64,000 bases of DNA from NCBI RefSeq assembly GCF_000018405.1, contig NC_009943.1, positions 2,421,001-2,485,000 on the forward strand. Reading direction: 5' to 3'. Shown piece by piece: positions 53,166-62,011 of this stretch (positions are counted from its first letter, which is position 1; each line of letters begins with the position of its first letter). A program made the position numbers and the translations under genes. A model generated the notes under the pieces. It was not told the origin of the DNA and made no database searches. It saw nothing but the letters and a program-made list of their open reading frames with translations. The stretch comes from Desulfosudis oleivorans Hxd3. GTDB lineage: Bacteria; Desulfobacterota; Desulfobacteria; Desulfobacterales; Desulfosudaceae.

Positions 53166-54701
53166 ATGACGGAAAAACTGATCATATTCGACACGACCTT
53201 GAGAGACGGCGAACAGTCGCCCGGCGCCAGCATGAACGTGGCGGAAAAGCTGCGCATTGCCTCCCGGCTGGAAGAGCTGGGGGTGGACGTGATTGAGGCG
53301 GGGTTTCCGGCCGCCTCCAAGGGGGACATGGAAGCGGTCTCCCAGGTGGCCCAGAAGCTGTCACGAAGTGCGGTGGCCGGTCTTGCCCGCACCAACAAGG
53401 ATGATATCGACAAGGCATGGGCCGCGGTCTCCGGTGCCAGGCACCCCCGGATTCACGTGTTTATCGCCAGCTCGGACATTCACATGGAGCACAAGCTGCG
53501 CATGCCCAGGGACACCGTTGTGGAGCACGCCATTGCCGGGGTCCGTTATGCCAGGACCTTTACCGATGACGTGGAGTTTTCCGCCGAAGACGCCTCCCGC
53601 AGCGACAGGGTCTTTCTGTGCAAGCTGTTTGAAGCCGCCATCTCCGCCGGCGCCACCACCATCAATATTCCCGATACCGTTGGATACGCCATTCCCAGCG
53701 AGTTCGCCGACCTGGTCAAATACGTGAGGCAGCACACCCCCAATATTCACAAGGCCGTTATCAGTGTCCATTGCCACAACGATCTGGGGCTGGCCACGGC
53801 CAACACCCTGGCGGCCCTGGCCGCGGGCGCCCGGCAGGCCGAGGTGACCATCAACGGCATCGGCGAAAGGGCCGGCAACACCTCCATGGAGGAGGTAGTG
53901 ATGGCCATCCGCACCCGGGCCAGCTCTTTTCCGCTGATCTCCACCATCGACACCGCCAAGATCTACCCCACCAGCAAGCTGGTGAGCATGCTCACCGGCA
54001 TGATCGTCCAGCCCAACAAGGCCATCGTGGGGGCCAACGCCTTTGCCCACGAGGCGGGCATTCACCAGGACGGCATGCTGAAAAACCCCATGACCTACGA
54101 GATCATGCGGCCCGAAGACGTAGGCGTGAGCAGCAGTACTCTGGTGCTGGGCAAGCACTCGGGCAGAAAGGCCCTGTACGACCGCCTGAAAGAGATCGGT
54201 TACAACCTTTCCCCCCCGGAGATCGACACGGTTTTTGTCAAATTCAAGGAACTGGCCGACCGAAAGAAAAACATCGTGGAAGAGGACCTGGAAATCCTGG
54301 TCTCTGAAAACATCATGGACACCGCCGACCTGTTCCAGCTGGAATACCTGCACGTGACCAGCGGCACCACGGTGTCGCCCGTGGCCAGCGTGAAAATGGT
54401 TATCAATGGAAAATCGGTGAAGGGCGAAAGCTCGGGCAACGGTCCCATTGACGCGGCATACCGGGCCATTGCCAAGCTCACCAAAACCGAATCCGAGATG
54501 CTGCGGTTTACCATCAGCGCCCTTACCGGCGGCACCGACGCCCAGGGCGAGGTGACCGTGCGCCTGAAGGAGCAGGGCCTGGTGGCCCTGGGCCGGGGCG
54601 CGGACCCGGATATCATCATTGCCAGCGTCAAGGCCTACATCAACGGATTAAACCGCCTGGCCTATCTCAAGCGCCATCCTGTCGCCGACGGCATGATCTG
54701 A
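53166..54701 (+). CDS. leuA: 2-isopropylmalate synthase
   Basis: This enzyme of 511 residues condenses acetyl-CoA and 2-oxoisovalerate in the first step of leucine synthesis. Motifs: FDTTLRDGEQSPGASMNVAE, VHCHNDLGLATANTLAALAA, the GAGARQAEVTINGIGERAGN block (in part) and HQDGMLKNPMTYEIM, with a C-terminal allosteric domain from ~385. The start at 53166 puts the conserved strand at residue 5; the longer frame from 53040 overlaps cimA by 118 bases. The ribosome site is weak, so coupling to cimA is likely. leuB, leuC and leuD are not in the window. Confidence 0.95.
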   Translation: MTEKLIIFDTTLRDGEQSPGASMNVAEKLRIASRLEELGVDVIEAGFPAASKGDMEAVSQVAQKLSRSAVAGLARTNKDDIDKAWAAVSGARHPRIHVFIASSDIHMEHKLRMPRDTVVEHAIAGVRYARTFTDDVEFSAEDASRSDRVFLCKLFEAAISAGATTINIPDTVGYAIPSEFADLVKYVRQHTPNIHKAVISVHCHNDLGLATANTLAALAAGARQAEVTINGIGERAGNTSMEEVVMAIRTRASSFPLISTIDTAKIYPTSKLVSMLTGMIVQPNKAIVGANAFAHEAGIHQDGMLKNPMTYEIMRPEDVGVSSSTLVLGKHSGRKALYDRLKEIGYNLSPPEIDTVFVKFKELADRKKNIVEEDLEILVSENIMDTADLFQLEYLHVTSGTTVSPVASVKMVINGKSVKGESSGNGPIDAAYRAIAKLTKTESEMLRFTISALTGGTDAQGEVTVRLKEQGLVALGRGADPDIIIASVKAYINGLNRLAYLKRHPVADGMI

Positions 54702-54714
54702 TCAAAACAGTTCC

Positions 54715-54748
54715 GGCCGGGCAGATGGTAACCACCACCTGCCCGGCC
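54715..54748. terminator. Hairpin behind leuA
   Basis: Perfect 10-bp arms GGCCGGGCAG/CTGCCCGGCC with a 14-base loop lie 13 bases beyond the leuA stop and 3 bases beyond the convergent Cys-rich gene. No strong T-run follows on either strand, though the minus strand shows TGTTTT after 7 bases. Confidence 0.5.
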
Positions 54749-54750
54749 TG

Positions 54751-55269
54751 TCAATCTTCCATAGGGCCCTGGTCTTTGAGGGGCCCGTCTTCCAGGTTTT
54801 GGCATTCACAGTCTGTCCAGGTGGTCCCATCGGGCATGCACATCCGGGTGCCGGGGAAGCCGCTATTGCAGTAACAGGGACGGATGTCGCCGGGGGTGCA
54901 GTCCAAACCGGCGCCGGGGAATTTTTCTGCGGGTTCGGCCGAGGGGTCGCATCGACAGGCGGACCAGACAGTGCCGGTTGCGTTACAGGTCTGTTTGCCG
55001 GGTTGCCCGTCTCTGCACTGACAGATTTGTGTGTCTCCCGGGTTACAGATGACGATCTCTTCCGGCCCTTCGTCTTCTGTCACCGGCACAGGTGTCCGGG
55101 CCGGCCGGAACTCAGAATTGGGGATGTTTTGGAGCTGCATGGGTCCGGGTTCTGTTTGAGAATAAGAGACCGATGGAGGTGTTTCGTTTCTGCCGGTGGT
55201 AAGAAAAAAAAGGGCAATGACTGACAGCAAAATCAGCGCCAGCAGGATGACGGTGTGTCTGGTTTTCAA
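54751..55269 (-). CDS. Exported or anchored Cys-rich repeat protein
   Basis: The 172-residue protein has an N-terminal hydrophobic segment (~7-25, VILLALILLSVIALFFL) acting as a signal anchor, a Pro/Glu linker, and two Cys-rich repeats of ~35 residues (~74-107 and ~122-155). The repeats follow the pattern C-x-PGD-x3-C-x-C-x2-G-x-PG-x3-C-x4-GT-x-W-x2-C-x-C (for example CNPGDTQICQCRDGQPGKQT). Similar repeats occur in secreted proteins of myxobacteria and other former deltaproteobacteria; they are probably disulfide-bonded modules. The function is unknown. It ends in a Pro/Asp-rich tail. Confidence 0.7.
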   Translation of the reverse strand: MKTRHTVILLALILLSVIALFFLTTGRNETPPSVSYSQTEPGPMQLQNIPNSEFRPARTPVPVTEDEGPEEIVICNPGDTQICQCRDGQPGKQTCNATGTVWSACRCDPSAEPAEKFPGAGLDCTPGDIRPCYCNSGFPGTRMCMPDGTTWTDCECQNLEDGPLKDQGPMED

Positions 55270-55315
55270 GAAGAAACTCCGTAAACAGGATTAACGCAAT
55301 CCCATGGCCATGGTT

Positions 55316-55357
55316 AAAAGCCCGGCCCGCCCACTTACCAGGGCGGGCCGGGCTTTT
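55316..55357. terminator. Bidirectional terminator of the giant repeat-protein gene
   Basis: Perfect 17-bp arms (55316-55332 and 55341-55357) begin AAAAGCCCGG and end CCGGGCTTTT, with an 8-base loop. The structure reads as a terminator on both strands. It lies 21 bases downstream of the 2031-residue protein gene. Confidence 0.85.
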
Positions 55358-55377
55358 ATGCGCCTCCGGTTCGCAGG

Positions 55378-58300
55378 TTACCGGTTCAATGAAATATCAT
55401 CCACCATCCCGCTGCCCCGGATCAGGAAGCCATTGACCTCCAGCAGGCTGTTATCCGGCTGGGCCTCATTAAGATCCGCCTCCAGGTCCCGCATAAAGGT
55501 TTGCCATGTGCCGTCACAGGCAGACGATCCCAGGCCGTGGTACACATATTCTCCGGTGCCCAGGTTATCATTGCTGGCCGGGTTGTAGGTAAGATACCGG
55601 TGCCCGCCGGTGGTTTCACAGTCAAAATAGACGGTAAACCATTCATTGTAGTTCATGTCCCACCGGGCGATAAAATGGGTGGTGTTTTGCCATTTGGTAC
55701 CACCACCCAGCGTTCGCAGACGATACCCGTTGGCTGTGCCGTCTCCGGCAAACTGAATGACCCGATCACCGTTGTCGTCAACATTCAGGATAGCGGCGCC
55801 GGCGGGATCGTTGTCATAAACGGCCCAGCCAGGAGTTGCACCGTCTTCGGCGTCTTCGTAAACGATCCGGTCCGGCACCTCTGCCAGCAGCCTGATATTA
55901 TCTACCCTGCCGCTGCCCCGGATCAGGAAGCCGTTGACTTCCAGCAGAGTGTTGCCGGGCTGGGCCTTATGCAGATCGGCAGCCAGGCTTCGCGTAAAAG
56001 TATACCAGTTGCCGGTGTTTGCCTCCGGACCCAGGCCGAAGTGGACATATTCTCCGATTCCCAGCAGATCGTTACTGGAAGGATTGTAATAAATATAACG
56101 ATGGCCCCAGTCGGTTTCGCAGTCAAAATAGACAGTAAACCATTCACTGTAGCACATGTTCCACTGGGCCACGAACTGGGTCTGGTTGTTCCATTTACTG
56201 CCGTCGGCCAGGCGCAGGCGATACCCGTTGGCCGTGCCGTCTCCGAAAAGATCAATAGCCCGGGTCTCGCCTTCATCCACGTTGGCGACCGTGGCGCCGG
56301 TTGGGTCGTTATCGTAAACACCCCAGCCTGAGGTCTCCCCGTCTTCCGCATCTTCATAAACCGTGAAAACAGGATTGGAATCTGGATTTGCCGGATCAAA
56401 GCCCAAAAGCACCTCTACCCCGTCATCAGTGCCGTCTCCGTCAGAATCGCTGTTGGCGGGGTCTGTCATCCAGTCATACACTTCCTCACCATCCATGAGG
56501 CCGTCACCGTCAGAATCGGGAGCCGCCGGGTCGGTGCCGCAGGCGGTTGTTTCTTCCCAGTCGCTTAAGTGATCTTCATCCGTGTCCAGCCACAGGGTGA
56601 TGTCGTCTACCCTGCCGCTGCCCCGGATCAAAAAGCCGTTGACCGCCAGCAAGGTGCTGCCCGGCTGGGCGTCCTTAAGGTCAGCGGCCAGGTTGCGGCT
56701 AAAGGTCTGCCATGTGCCGCCGCGGGCAGACGAGCCCAGGCCGTGGTGCACGTATTCTCCGTCGCCCAGGTTGTCCTGGTTGGCCGGGTTGTAAGTCAGA
56801 TAGCGGTGGCCATCGGTGGTGTCGCAGTCAAAATAGACAGTGAACCACTCGTTGTAGTTTATTCGCCACCGGGCAAGGAATTGTCCTGTGTTGTTCCATT
56901 TACTGCCGTCGGCCAGGCGCAGACGATACCCGTTGGCCGTGCCGTCGCCGGAAAGATCAATGGCCCGGGTCTCGCCTTCATCCACGTTGGCGACCGTGGC
57001 GCCGGTTGGGTCGTTATCGTAAACACCCCATCCTGAGGTCTCCCCGTCTTCCGCATCTTCGTAAACCGTGAAAGCAGGATTGGAATCTGGATTTGCCGGA
57101 TCAAAGCCCAAAAGCACCTCTACCCCGTCATCATTGCCGTCTCCGTCAGAATCACTGTTGGTGGGGTCGGTCATCCAGAAATAGACTTCCTCACCATCCA
57201 TGAGGCCGTCACCGTCAGAATCGGGGGCCGCCGGGTCGGTGCCGCAGGCGGTTGTTTCTTCCCAGTCGCTCAAGTGGTCTTCATCCGTGTCCAGCCACAG
57301 GGTGATGTCGTCTACCCTGCCACTGCCCCGGATCAAAAAGCCATTGACCGCCAGCAGGGTGTTGCCCGGCTGGGCATCCTTAAGGTCAGCGGCCAGGTTA
57401 CGGCTAAAGGTCTGCCATGTACCGCCGCGGGCAGACGAGCCCAGGCCGTGGTGCACGTATTCTCCGGTACCAAGGTTGTCCTGATTGGCCGGGCTGTAGG
57501 CCAGATAGCGGTGGCCTTCGGTGGTGTCGCAGTCAAAATAGACGGTGAACCATTCGTTGTAGTTCATGCGCCACCGGGCAAGAAACTGCCCTGTGTTGTT
57601 CCATTTACTGCCGTCAGCCAGGCGCAGGCGATACCCGTTGGCCGTGCCGTCGCCGGAAAGACCAATAGCCCGGGTCTCGCCTTCATCCACGTTGGCGACC
57701 GTGGCGCCGGTCGGGTCGTTATCATAAATCTCCCAGCCTGAGGTCTCCACGTCTTCCGCATCCTCGTAAACCGTGCAGGTTGGAACAACCTCATCCGCGC
57801 CGATATCAAATCCCAGGCCCAGGGGCCTTACATCGCCGTCAATGTCAAAAGAAGGCGCGTCGGTGGCTGTACCCGAATCGATACACGGCGATGTGGCCTG
57901 CAGATGATAATTATCCCCGGGGCCGTCCACAAACAACGGGTCCGCATCCAGAATGCCGGTGCTGGTGCTGTAGCCGCCCTCGATCAGGCAGTACGAAACA
58001 TCATTGGCCTCGGGGTTATACAACTGGTCGGTGCTGTTCCCCCAGATGATGCTGTTTTTGACAACAGCTCCGCTGGAATAAAGATGAACACCATAATCTC
58101 TCGTGGATGTCGGTCCCCTGCTTCCGGTATTATGGCTGATGGTGCAGTTGATAATGCTGGTCTTGGCATTCCTACTGCCCAGCCGGTCATGTACGCCGGA
58201 ACCGGATCGGTAGCTGGCGGCACTATGAGTGCTTCTATTTCGTGCGATCACGCAGTTGGTTAAAAACAGTTTGCTGGTGCCGGTATGAAACACGCCGCCG

Positions 58301-61300
58301 CCGTCATAGGCCCTGTTGTACAAAAGGGTGCATCCGTCAACCTTCATGCCCGGGTCTACAGCGCCGGAACAGTAGATACCTCCGCCCCCGTAATCGACAC
58401 TCTCTTTTGCCTTATTATCAACTATTGTACAATTGACAATCATGGGGTGGGCACCATTCACCGCTGCAATACCGCCGCCGTTAGCGCCTGCGGTACAATT
58501 TTCGATAATACAGTTTTCAATGATCGGCGAAGCACCGTTACAAAGGATTCCACCGCCGTTGCCACTGGTATATCCGTTTCTGATGGTAAAGCCGGAAATC
58601 ACCGTACCGCTGCCTTCGCCCTGGAAAATATAAAAACCGTTGCCCAGGCCTCCCAGGTCAAGAATACACTGAGCCGGATCGTTGCTTGCGGACCGCAGAG
58701 TGATGGCCTTGCCCATCAGGTCGATGTTCATGTTGCCGCCCAGCGTATACGTGTCGTCCGGGATAATGACGACATCACCGTCTATGGCCTCGGCAATGGC
58801 CCGCTGAATGGAATCCCGGTCCACGCCGGACTCATAGGCGCCGATATCATAAAGACCAACGGGCCGGGCCTCACCGTCCAGGTCGGTCAATGGCGCGCCG
58901 GTGGCCATGGCTGCGTCGATGCATGGCGATGTATCGTCCAGGTGATAATCACCGTTGGCCGCATCCACAAACACCGGGTCGGCATTTATATTGCCAAAAC
59001 CTTTGTAACCGTCCTGCATCTGAATCAGGCTGTAACTGGCCATGGTATAGGGAAGAGCATACACCTGTGTTGTGGTGTTGCCACAGATAATGCTGTTCTT
59101 GATGGTATCAATTCCAGCAGAATCATTCTTACAACATACGCCATAATCATATTTGGCGTAAGACCCGGTCCTGCTGCCGTGATTGGCCGTGACCGTGCAG
59201 TTGAGAAGGGAGGTTAAAGCATCCTCGTTGGGGTCATACACGCCGGAGCCGATGCGCGTGGTGTTGCCGGCGCTGTACCGACTGACGTTTTCCGCGATCA
59301 GACAGTTGATCAAAGAGAGCTTACTGGTTCCCGCATGGGTAACGCCACCGCCGTAATAGCCGCTGTTGCCCCTGATGACGCATGTCTCGACCCTCATTCC
59401 CGTTCCTGAGGCGTTGATGCAGTGAATGCCGCCGCCGCTGCCGGTGCCGGTCGCGGTGTTGTCAAGAAGGTCACAATCGGTGACCACCGGTGCCGCACCG
59501 TTGATTGTCGCAATGGCCCCGCCGTAGACTGCGTCGCAGTCCCTGATAACACAGTTCGTGATGGTCGGCGAGGCGCCGTCGCACAGGATCCCGCCGCCGC
59601 TGCCGCCGGTGGCCCCGTTTTGAATGGTAAAGCCGGAAATTACCGTATCATGGCCCTCACCCTGGTGAATGTAGAACCCGCCGGTCAACTCGCCCAGGTC
59701 AATAATGCACCGCGACGGATCGTTGCTTTCGGACCGCAACGTGATGTTTTTGCCCCTCAGTTCGATGTTGCCGGCCCCGTTCAGAACATAGGTCCCATCG
59801 GGGACAACCACCGTGCTTCCCGGCGCCGCCTGATCGATAAGCTGCTGAATCACCGTGCCCCTTGTCACGGGGCTTTCATCCGCGCCCATGTCGTACCAGC
59901 CCATGGGCCGGTCATCACCGTCTATATCAAAAAGAGGCGCGCTTGTGGCCGTGCCCGCGTCGATGCACGGAGATGTCTCCTGCAGATGGTAATCGTCTTC
60001 GGCCGCGTTCACAAACAGCGGATCCGTGTTCAATACCGCCGGGCTGGCGGCATATCCGCCACCCTGGATAAGACAATAGGAAACATTGGCCGCCGCAGGG
60101 CCGTACAGGTGATGCGTCGTTGAAACACCGCTCCACAGGATGGTGTTCCTGAGAATATCGGTGCCGCCGTTCAGATACGCCGCGTAATCGTATGCCGTTC
60201 CCCTGGCGCCGGTGTTGTCGGCAATGGTGCAGTTGATAATTGTGGTCAGGGCCGCGGCAACGTCGTCATGCACGCCGGATCCCGCATAGGCGGTGTCGGC
60301 CACGGCATACGTGCTGCTGTTTTTGGCGATCACACAGTTGGACAGAAGCAGCGTACCGGCCGCGGCCGCGGTATGGTATACGCCGCCACCCTTTGCCGCG
60401 AAGTTGTCCATCAGGGTACATCCATCCAAGGCCATGCCCGGGCCCGACGCGTCGGCGCAGTAGATGCCGCCGCCATAACCCGACGCCGTGTTGCTTTCGA
60501 TCCGGCACTCGATCACCGTTGGTGCGGCCCCGTTGATCGCGGCCATGCCGCCGCCGTTAGTCGCCTGGCAATCCTGAATGATACAGTTGTAAATAATCGG
60601 TGACGCCCCGTCGCACAGGATACCGCCCCCCTCTCCAGCTGCCAGACCGCCGGTAATGGTAAAGCCTGAAAGAATGGTCTGCTCATCCTCGCCGGAGTTG
60701 AACACAACGGCCCGGGTGGTCTCCTGCCCGTCGATGAAGCAGTTTTCAGGGCCGTTCAACGACCGGACCACGATTTTTTTACCGTTGAAGCTGACACTCC
60801 CATAAGTGCCATCGGCCACAACCAGCTCATCGCCGTCCGATGCGGCATTGATTTTGTCCTGAAGCGAGTCGTCAGAAGAAACGGTGGTGCACGGGTTGTT
60901 GGGGTCCAATTCGCCGGCATCGATTCTGCCGTTGTGGTTGGCGTCCTCGTTTCCGTCCGAAATCCTGTCATTGTCCGTGTCGCTGTTCAGCGGATCGGTG
61001 GTAGTGGAAGAATCCAGATCGGGTTGAAATACATTGGTGTCAGTGTCCGGATGAATGTCATCCAGGGTGTAGCCCTGTTCAGAGCCGTCCTGTATGCCGT
61101 CGCCGTCGGTGTCCGGGTTGCAGGGATCGGTTTCTCCGGGGTCCACCACGCCGTTTCGGTTGGCGTCTTCAATACCATCGACAATGCCGTCATCATCGGT
61201 GTCCGCGTCATTGGGATCGGTGCAGCCGGCACTCTCCAGGGAGTCGGACAGACCGTCCAGGTCGGCGTCGAAAAAATTTTCCATCAACAGGCGGTTGCCG

Positions 61301-61473
61301 GCGGCGTCATAGGCATAATAGACGGCAAACCCCTCGTCATACTCTGCTTTTACCACCCGTCCCCGGTCGTCATAAGTATAATAGGTTACGCCCGCAAAAG
61401 AGAATGTGGTCCCCAGCAACAGGACCAGCAGAAAGAAAACCACGCCGATTGTTCTGGATGTCGTATTTCGCAC
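55378..61473 (-). CDS. Giant secreted multidomain protein: YD segment, calcium repeats, three beta-helices, four C-terminal repeat domains
   Basis: The 2031-residue protein begins with a signal peptide (~1-28) and a single RHS/YD-like segment (~30-62: TYDDRGRVVKAEYDEG, YYAYDAAGNRLLM). Thrombospondin-3-like Asp-rich repeats follow (~68-195). Then come three right-handed beta-helix modules (~198-530, ~532-880, ~881-1232), each starting with a DGTY or DDTY strand and rich in GGGILCDGASP-type turns. Four copies of a ~160-residue jelly-roll-like domain start at ~1233, ~1468, ~1703 and ~1868 (YEDAEDGETSGWGVYDNDPT to NGFLIRGSGRVDDI); the first three are separated by further calcium repeats. GTG start after GGGGGA. 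It is probably a cell-surface or extracellular adhesin or carbohydrate-binding protein. No catalytic motif is recognised. Confidence 0.85.
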   Translation of the reverse strand: MRNTTSRTIGVVFFLLVLLLGTTFSFAGVTYYTYDDRGRVVKAEYDEGFAVYYAYDAAGNRLLMENFFDADLDGLSDSLESAGCTDPNDADTDDDGIVDGIEDANRNGVVDPGETDPCNPDTDGDGIQDGSEQGYTLDDIHPDTDTNVFQPDLDSSTTTDPLNSDTDNDRISDGNEDANHNGRIDAGELDPNNPCTTVSSDDSLQDKINAASDGDELVVADGTYGSVSFNGKKIVVRSLNGPENCFIDGQETTRAVVFNSGEDEQTILSGFTITGGLAAGEGGGILCDGASPIIYNCIIQDCQATNGGGMAAINGAAPTVIECRIESNTASGYGGGIYCADASGPGMALDGCTLMDNFAAKGGGVYHTAAAAGTLLLSNCVIAKNSSTYAVADTAYAGSGVHDDVAAALTTIINCTIADNTGARGTAYDYAAYLNGGTDILRNTILWSGVSTTHHLYGPAAANVSYCLIQGGGYAASPAVLNTDPLFVNAAEDDYHLQETSPCIDAGTATSAPLFDIDGDDRPMGWYDMGADESPVTRGTVIQQLIDQAAPGSTVVVPDGTYVLNGAGNIELRGKNITLRSESNDPSRCIIDLGELTGGFYIHQGEGHDTVISGFTIQNGATGGSGGGILCDGASPTITNCVIRDCDAVYGGAIATINGAAPVVTDCDLLDNTATGTGSGGGIHCINASGTGMRVETCVIRGNSGYYGGGVTHAGTSKLSLINCLIAENVSRYSAGNTTRIGSGVYDPNEDALTSLLNCTVTANHGSRTGSYAKYDYGVCCKNDSAGIDTIKNSIICGNTTTQVYALPYTMASYSLIQMQDGYKGFGNINADPVFVDAANGDYHLDDTSPCIDAAMATGAPLTDLDGEARPVGLYDIGAYESGVDRDSIQRAIAEAIDGDVVIIPDDTYTLGGNMNIDLMGKAITLRSASNDPAQCILDLGGLGNGFYIFQGEGSGTVISGFTIRNGYTSGNGGGILCNGASPIIENCIIENCTAGANGGGIAAVNGAHPMIVNCTIVDNKAKESVDYGGGGIYCSGAVDPGMKVDGCTLLYNRAYDGGGVFHTGTSKLFLTNCVIARNRSTHSAASYRSGSGVHDRLGSRNAKTSIINCTISHNTGSRGPTSTRDYGVHLYSSGAVVKNSIIWGNSTDQLYNPEANDVSYCLIEGGYSTSTGILDADPLFVDGPGDNYHLQATSPCIDSGTATDAPSFDIDGDVRPLGLGFDIGADEVVPTCTVYEDAEDVETSGWEIYDNDPTGATVANVDEGETRAIGLSGDGTANGYRLRLADGSKWNNTGQFLARWRMNYNEWFTVYFDCDTTEGHRYLAYSPANQDNLGTGEYVHHGLGSSARGGTWQTFSRNLAADLKDAQPGNTLLAVNGFLIRGSGRVDDITLWLDTDEDHLSDWEETTACGTDPAAPDSDGDGLMDGEEVYFWMTDPTNSDSDGDGNDDGVEVLLGFDPANPDSNPAFTVYEDAEDGETSGWGVYDNDPTGATVANVDEGETRAIDLSGDGTANGYRLRLADGSKWNNTGQFLARWRINYNEWFTVYFDCDTTDGHRYLTYNPANQDNLGDGEYVHHGLGSSARGGTWQTFSRNLAADLKDAQPGSTLLAVNGFLIRGSGRVDDITLWLDTDEDHLSDWEETTACGTDPAAPDSDGDGLMDGEEVYDWMTDPANSDSDGDGTDDGVEVLLGFDPANPDSNPVFTVYEDAEDGETSGWGVYDNDPTGATVANVDEGETRAIDLFGDGTANGYRLRLADGSKWNNQTQFVAQWNMCYSEWFTVYFDCETDWGHRYIYYNPSSNDLLGIGEYVHFGLGPEANTGNWYTFTRSLAADLHKAQPGNTLLEVNGFLIRGSGRVDNIRLLAEVPDRIVYEDAEDGATPGWAVYDNDPAGAAILNVDDNGDRVIQFAGDGTANGYRLRTLGGGTKWQNTTHFIARWDMNYNEWFTVYFDCETTGGHRYLTYNPASNDNLGTGEYVYHGLGSSACDGTWQTFMRDLEADLNEAQPDNSLLEVNGFLIRGSGMVDDISLNR
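55868..57775. repeat. 705-bp tandem repeat within the giant protein gene
   Basis: The same CCGTG landmark in the domain start recurs at 56361, 57066 and 57771, exactly 705 bases apart twice. Each unit encodes one ~160-residue domain plus a calcium-repeat linker, and units 1 and 2 are nearly identical at DNA level. A third, more diverged copy without linker occupies ~55868-56360. Recent tandem duplication or gene conversion is likely. Confidence 0.85.
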
Positions 61474-61628
61474 CGGATTCCCCCGTACAGTCTCCTTTCA
61501 GAAATAGCGATAATTTTCGGAAGGAGCCTGCGCTGTAAATTATGTTCTGTCCAACCCCTTTATTTTTAAAAACACGTACTGACCAATTCCCTGCCTTACT
61601 CTTACTCGTCACGCCCTGCCGCACCCTT

Positions 61629-61676
61629 CGTCATTGCGAGGCGTCACGCGGCAGCGTGACAACGAGGCAATCCCCC
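61629..61676. repeat. Interspersed CATTGCGAGG repeat, copy 2
   Basis: It starts CGTCATTGCGAGGCGTCACG, contains the inverted pair GTCACGC/GCGTGAC and ends near AACGAGGCAATC. It is related to the element at 19091-19152 in the opposite orientation. Confidence 0.5.
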
Positions 61677-61887
61677 TTCATCACTGCCGCTCGACAGGCT
61701 CCCTCCCTGCGGTTTCTTAATCTTGCTCTTACTCGTGCTCTTGATCGAAACAAAAAGACGATTACGAGCACACGTACGAGCAAGAGCACGATTCACATAC
61801 CGGCGCTTCATTCAACCGGACAACCACGGTTGCCCCTGCCCGTTGCAGTGCAACCAAAATCCAAGCTGCCGGGCAATGTTTCTTTTG

Positions 61888-61916
61888 GTACTTTTCTTTG
61901 CGTCAAAGAAAAGTAC
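61888..61916. repeat. GTACTTTTCTT palindrome, copy 2
   Basis: A 13-bp perfect stem GTACTTTTCTTTG/CAAAGAAAAGTAC with a 3-base loop, matching the family at 44662-44689. It lies at the boundary between GC-rich DNA and the AT-rich toxin-like cassette. Confidence 0.75.
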
Positions 61917-62011
61917 ATAGAATTAAAAAAATATTACTTTGTTTTTCTATATTCTCTTTTTGTTTCGCACACTAGTAGAAGAGTTGCCAGTACCACCCGC
62001 GAATATTTCAA

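Larger units (their letters stand above)
61474..62011. other. 538-base intergenic region packed with repeats
   Basis: It contains the CATTGCGAGG repeat (61629-61676), an imperfect inverted pair of GAGCAAGAGCACG-type motifs (about 61723-61741 and 61767-61792) and the GTACTTTTCTT palindrome (61888-61916). From ~61917 the base composition switches sharply to AT-rich. It must hold the leftward promoter of the giant protein gene, which I cannot point to. No credible gene is seen. Confidence 0.6.

Noticed and set aside
61723-61792. GAGCAAGAGCACG-type motifs considered as a CRISPR array.
   Set aside because: The units are short, imperfect and inverted, with no regular spacers and no cas genes nearby.
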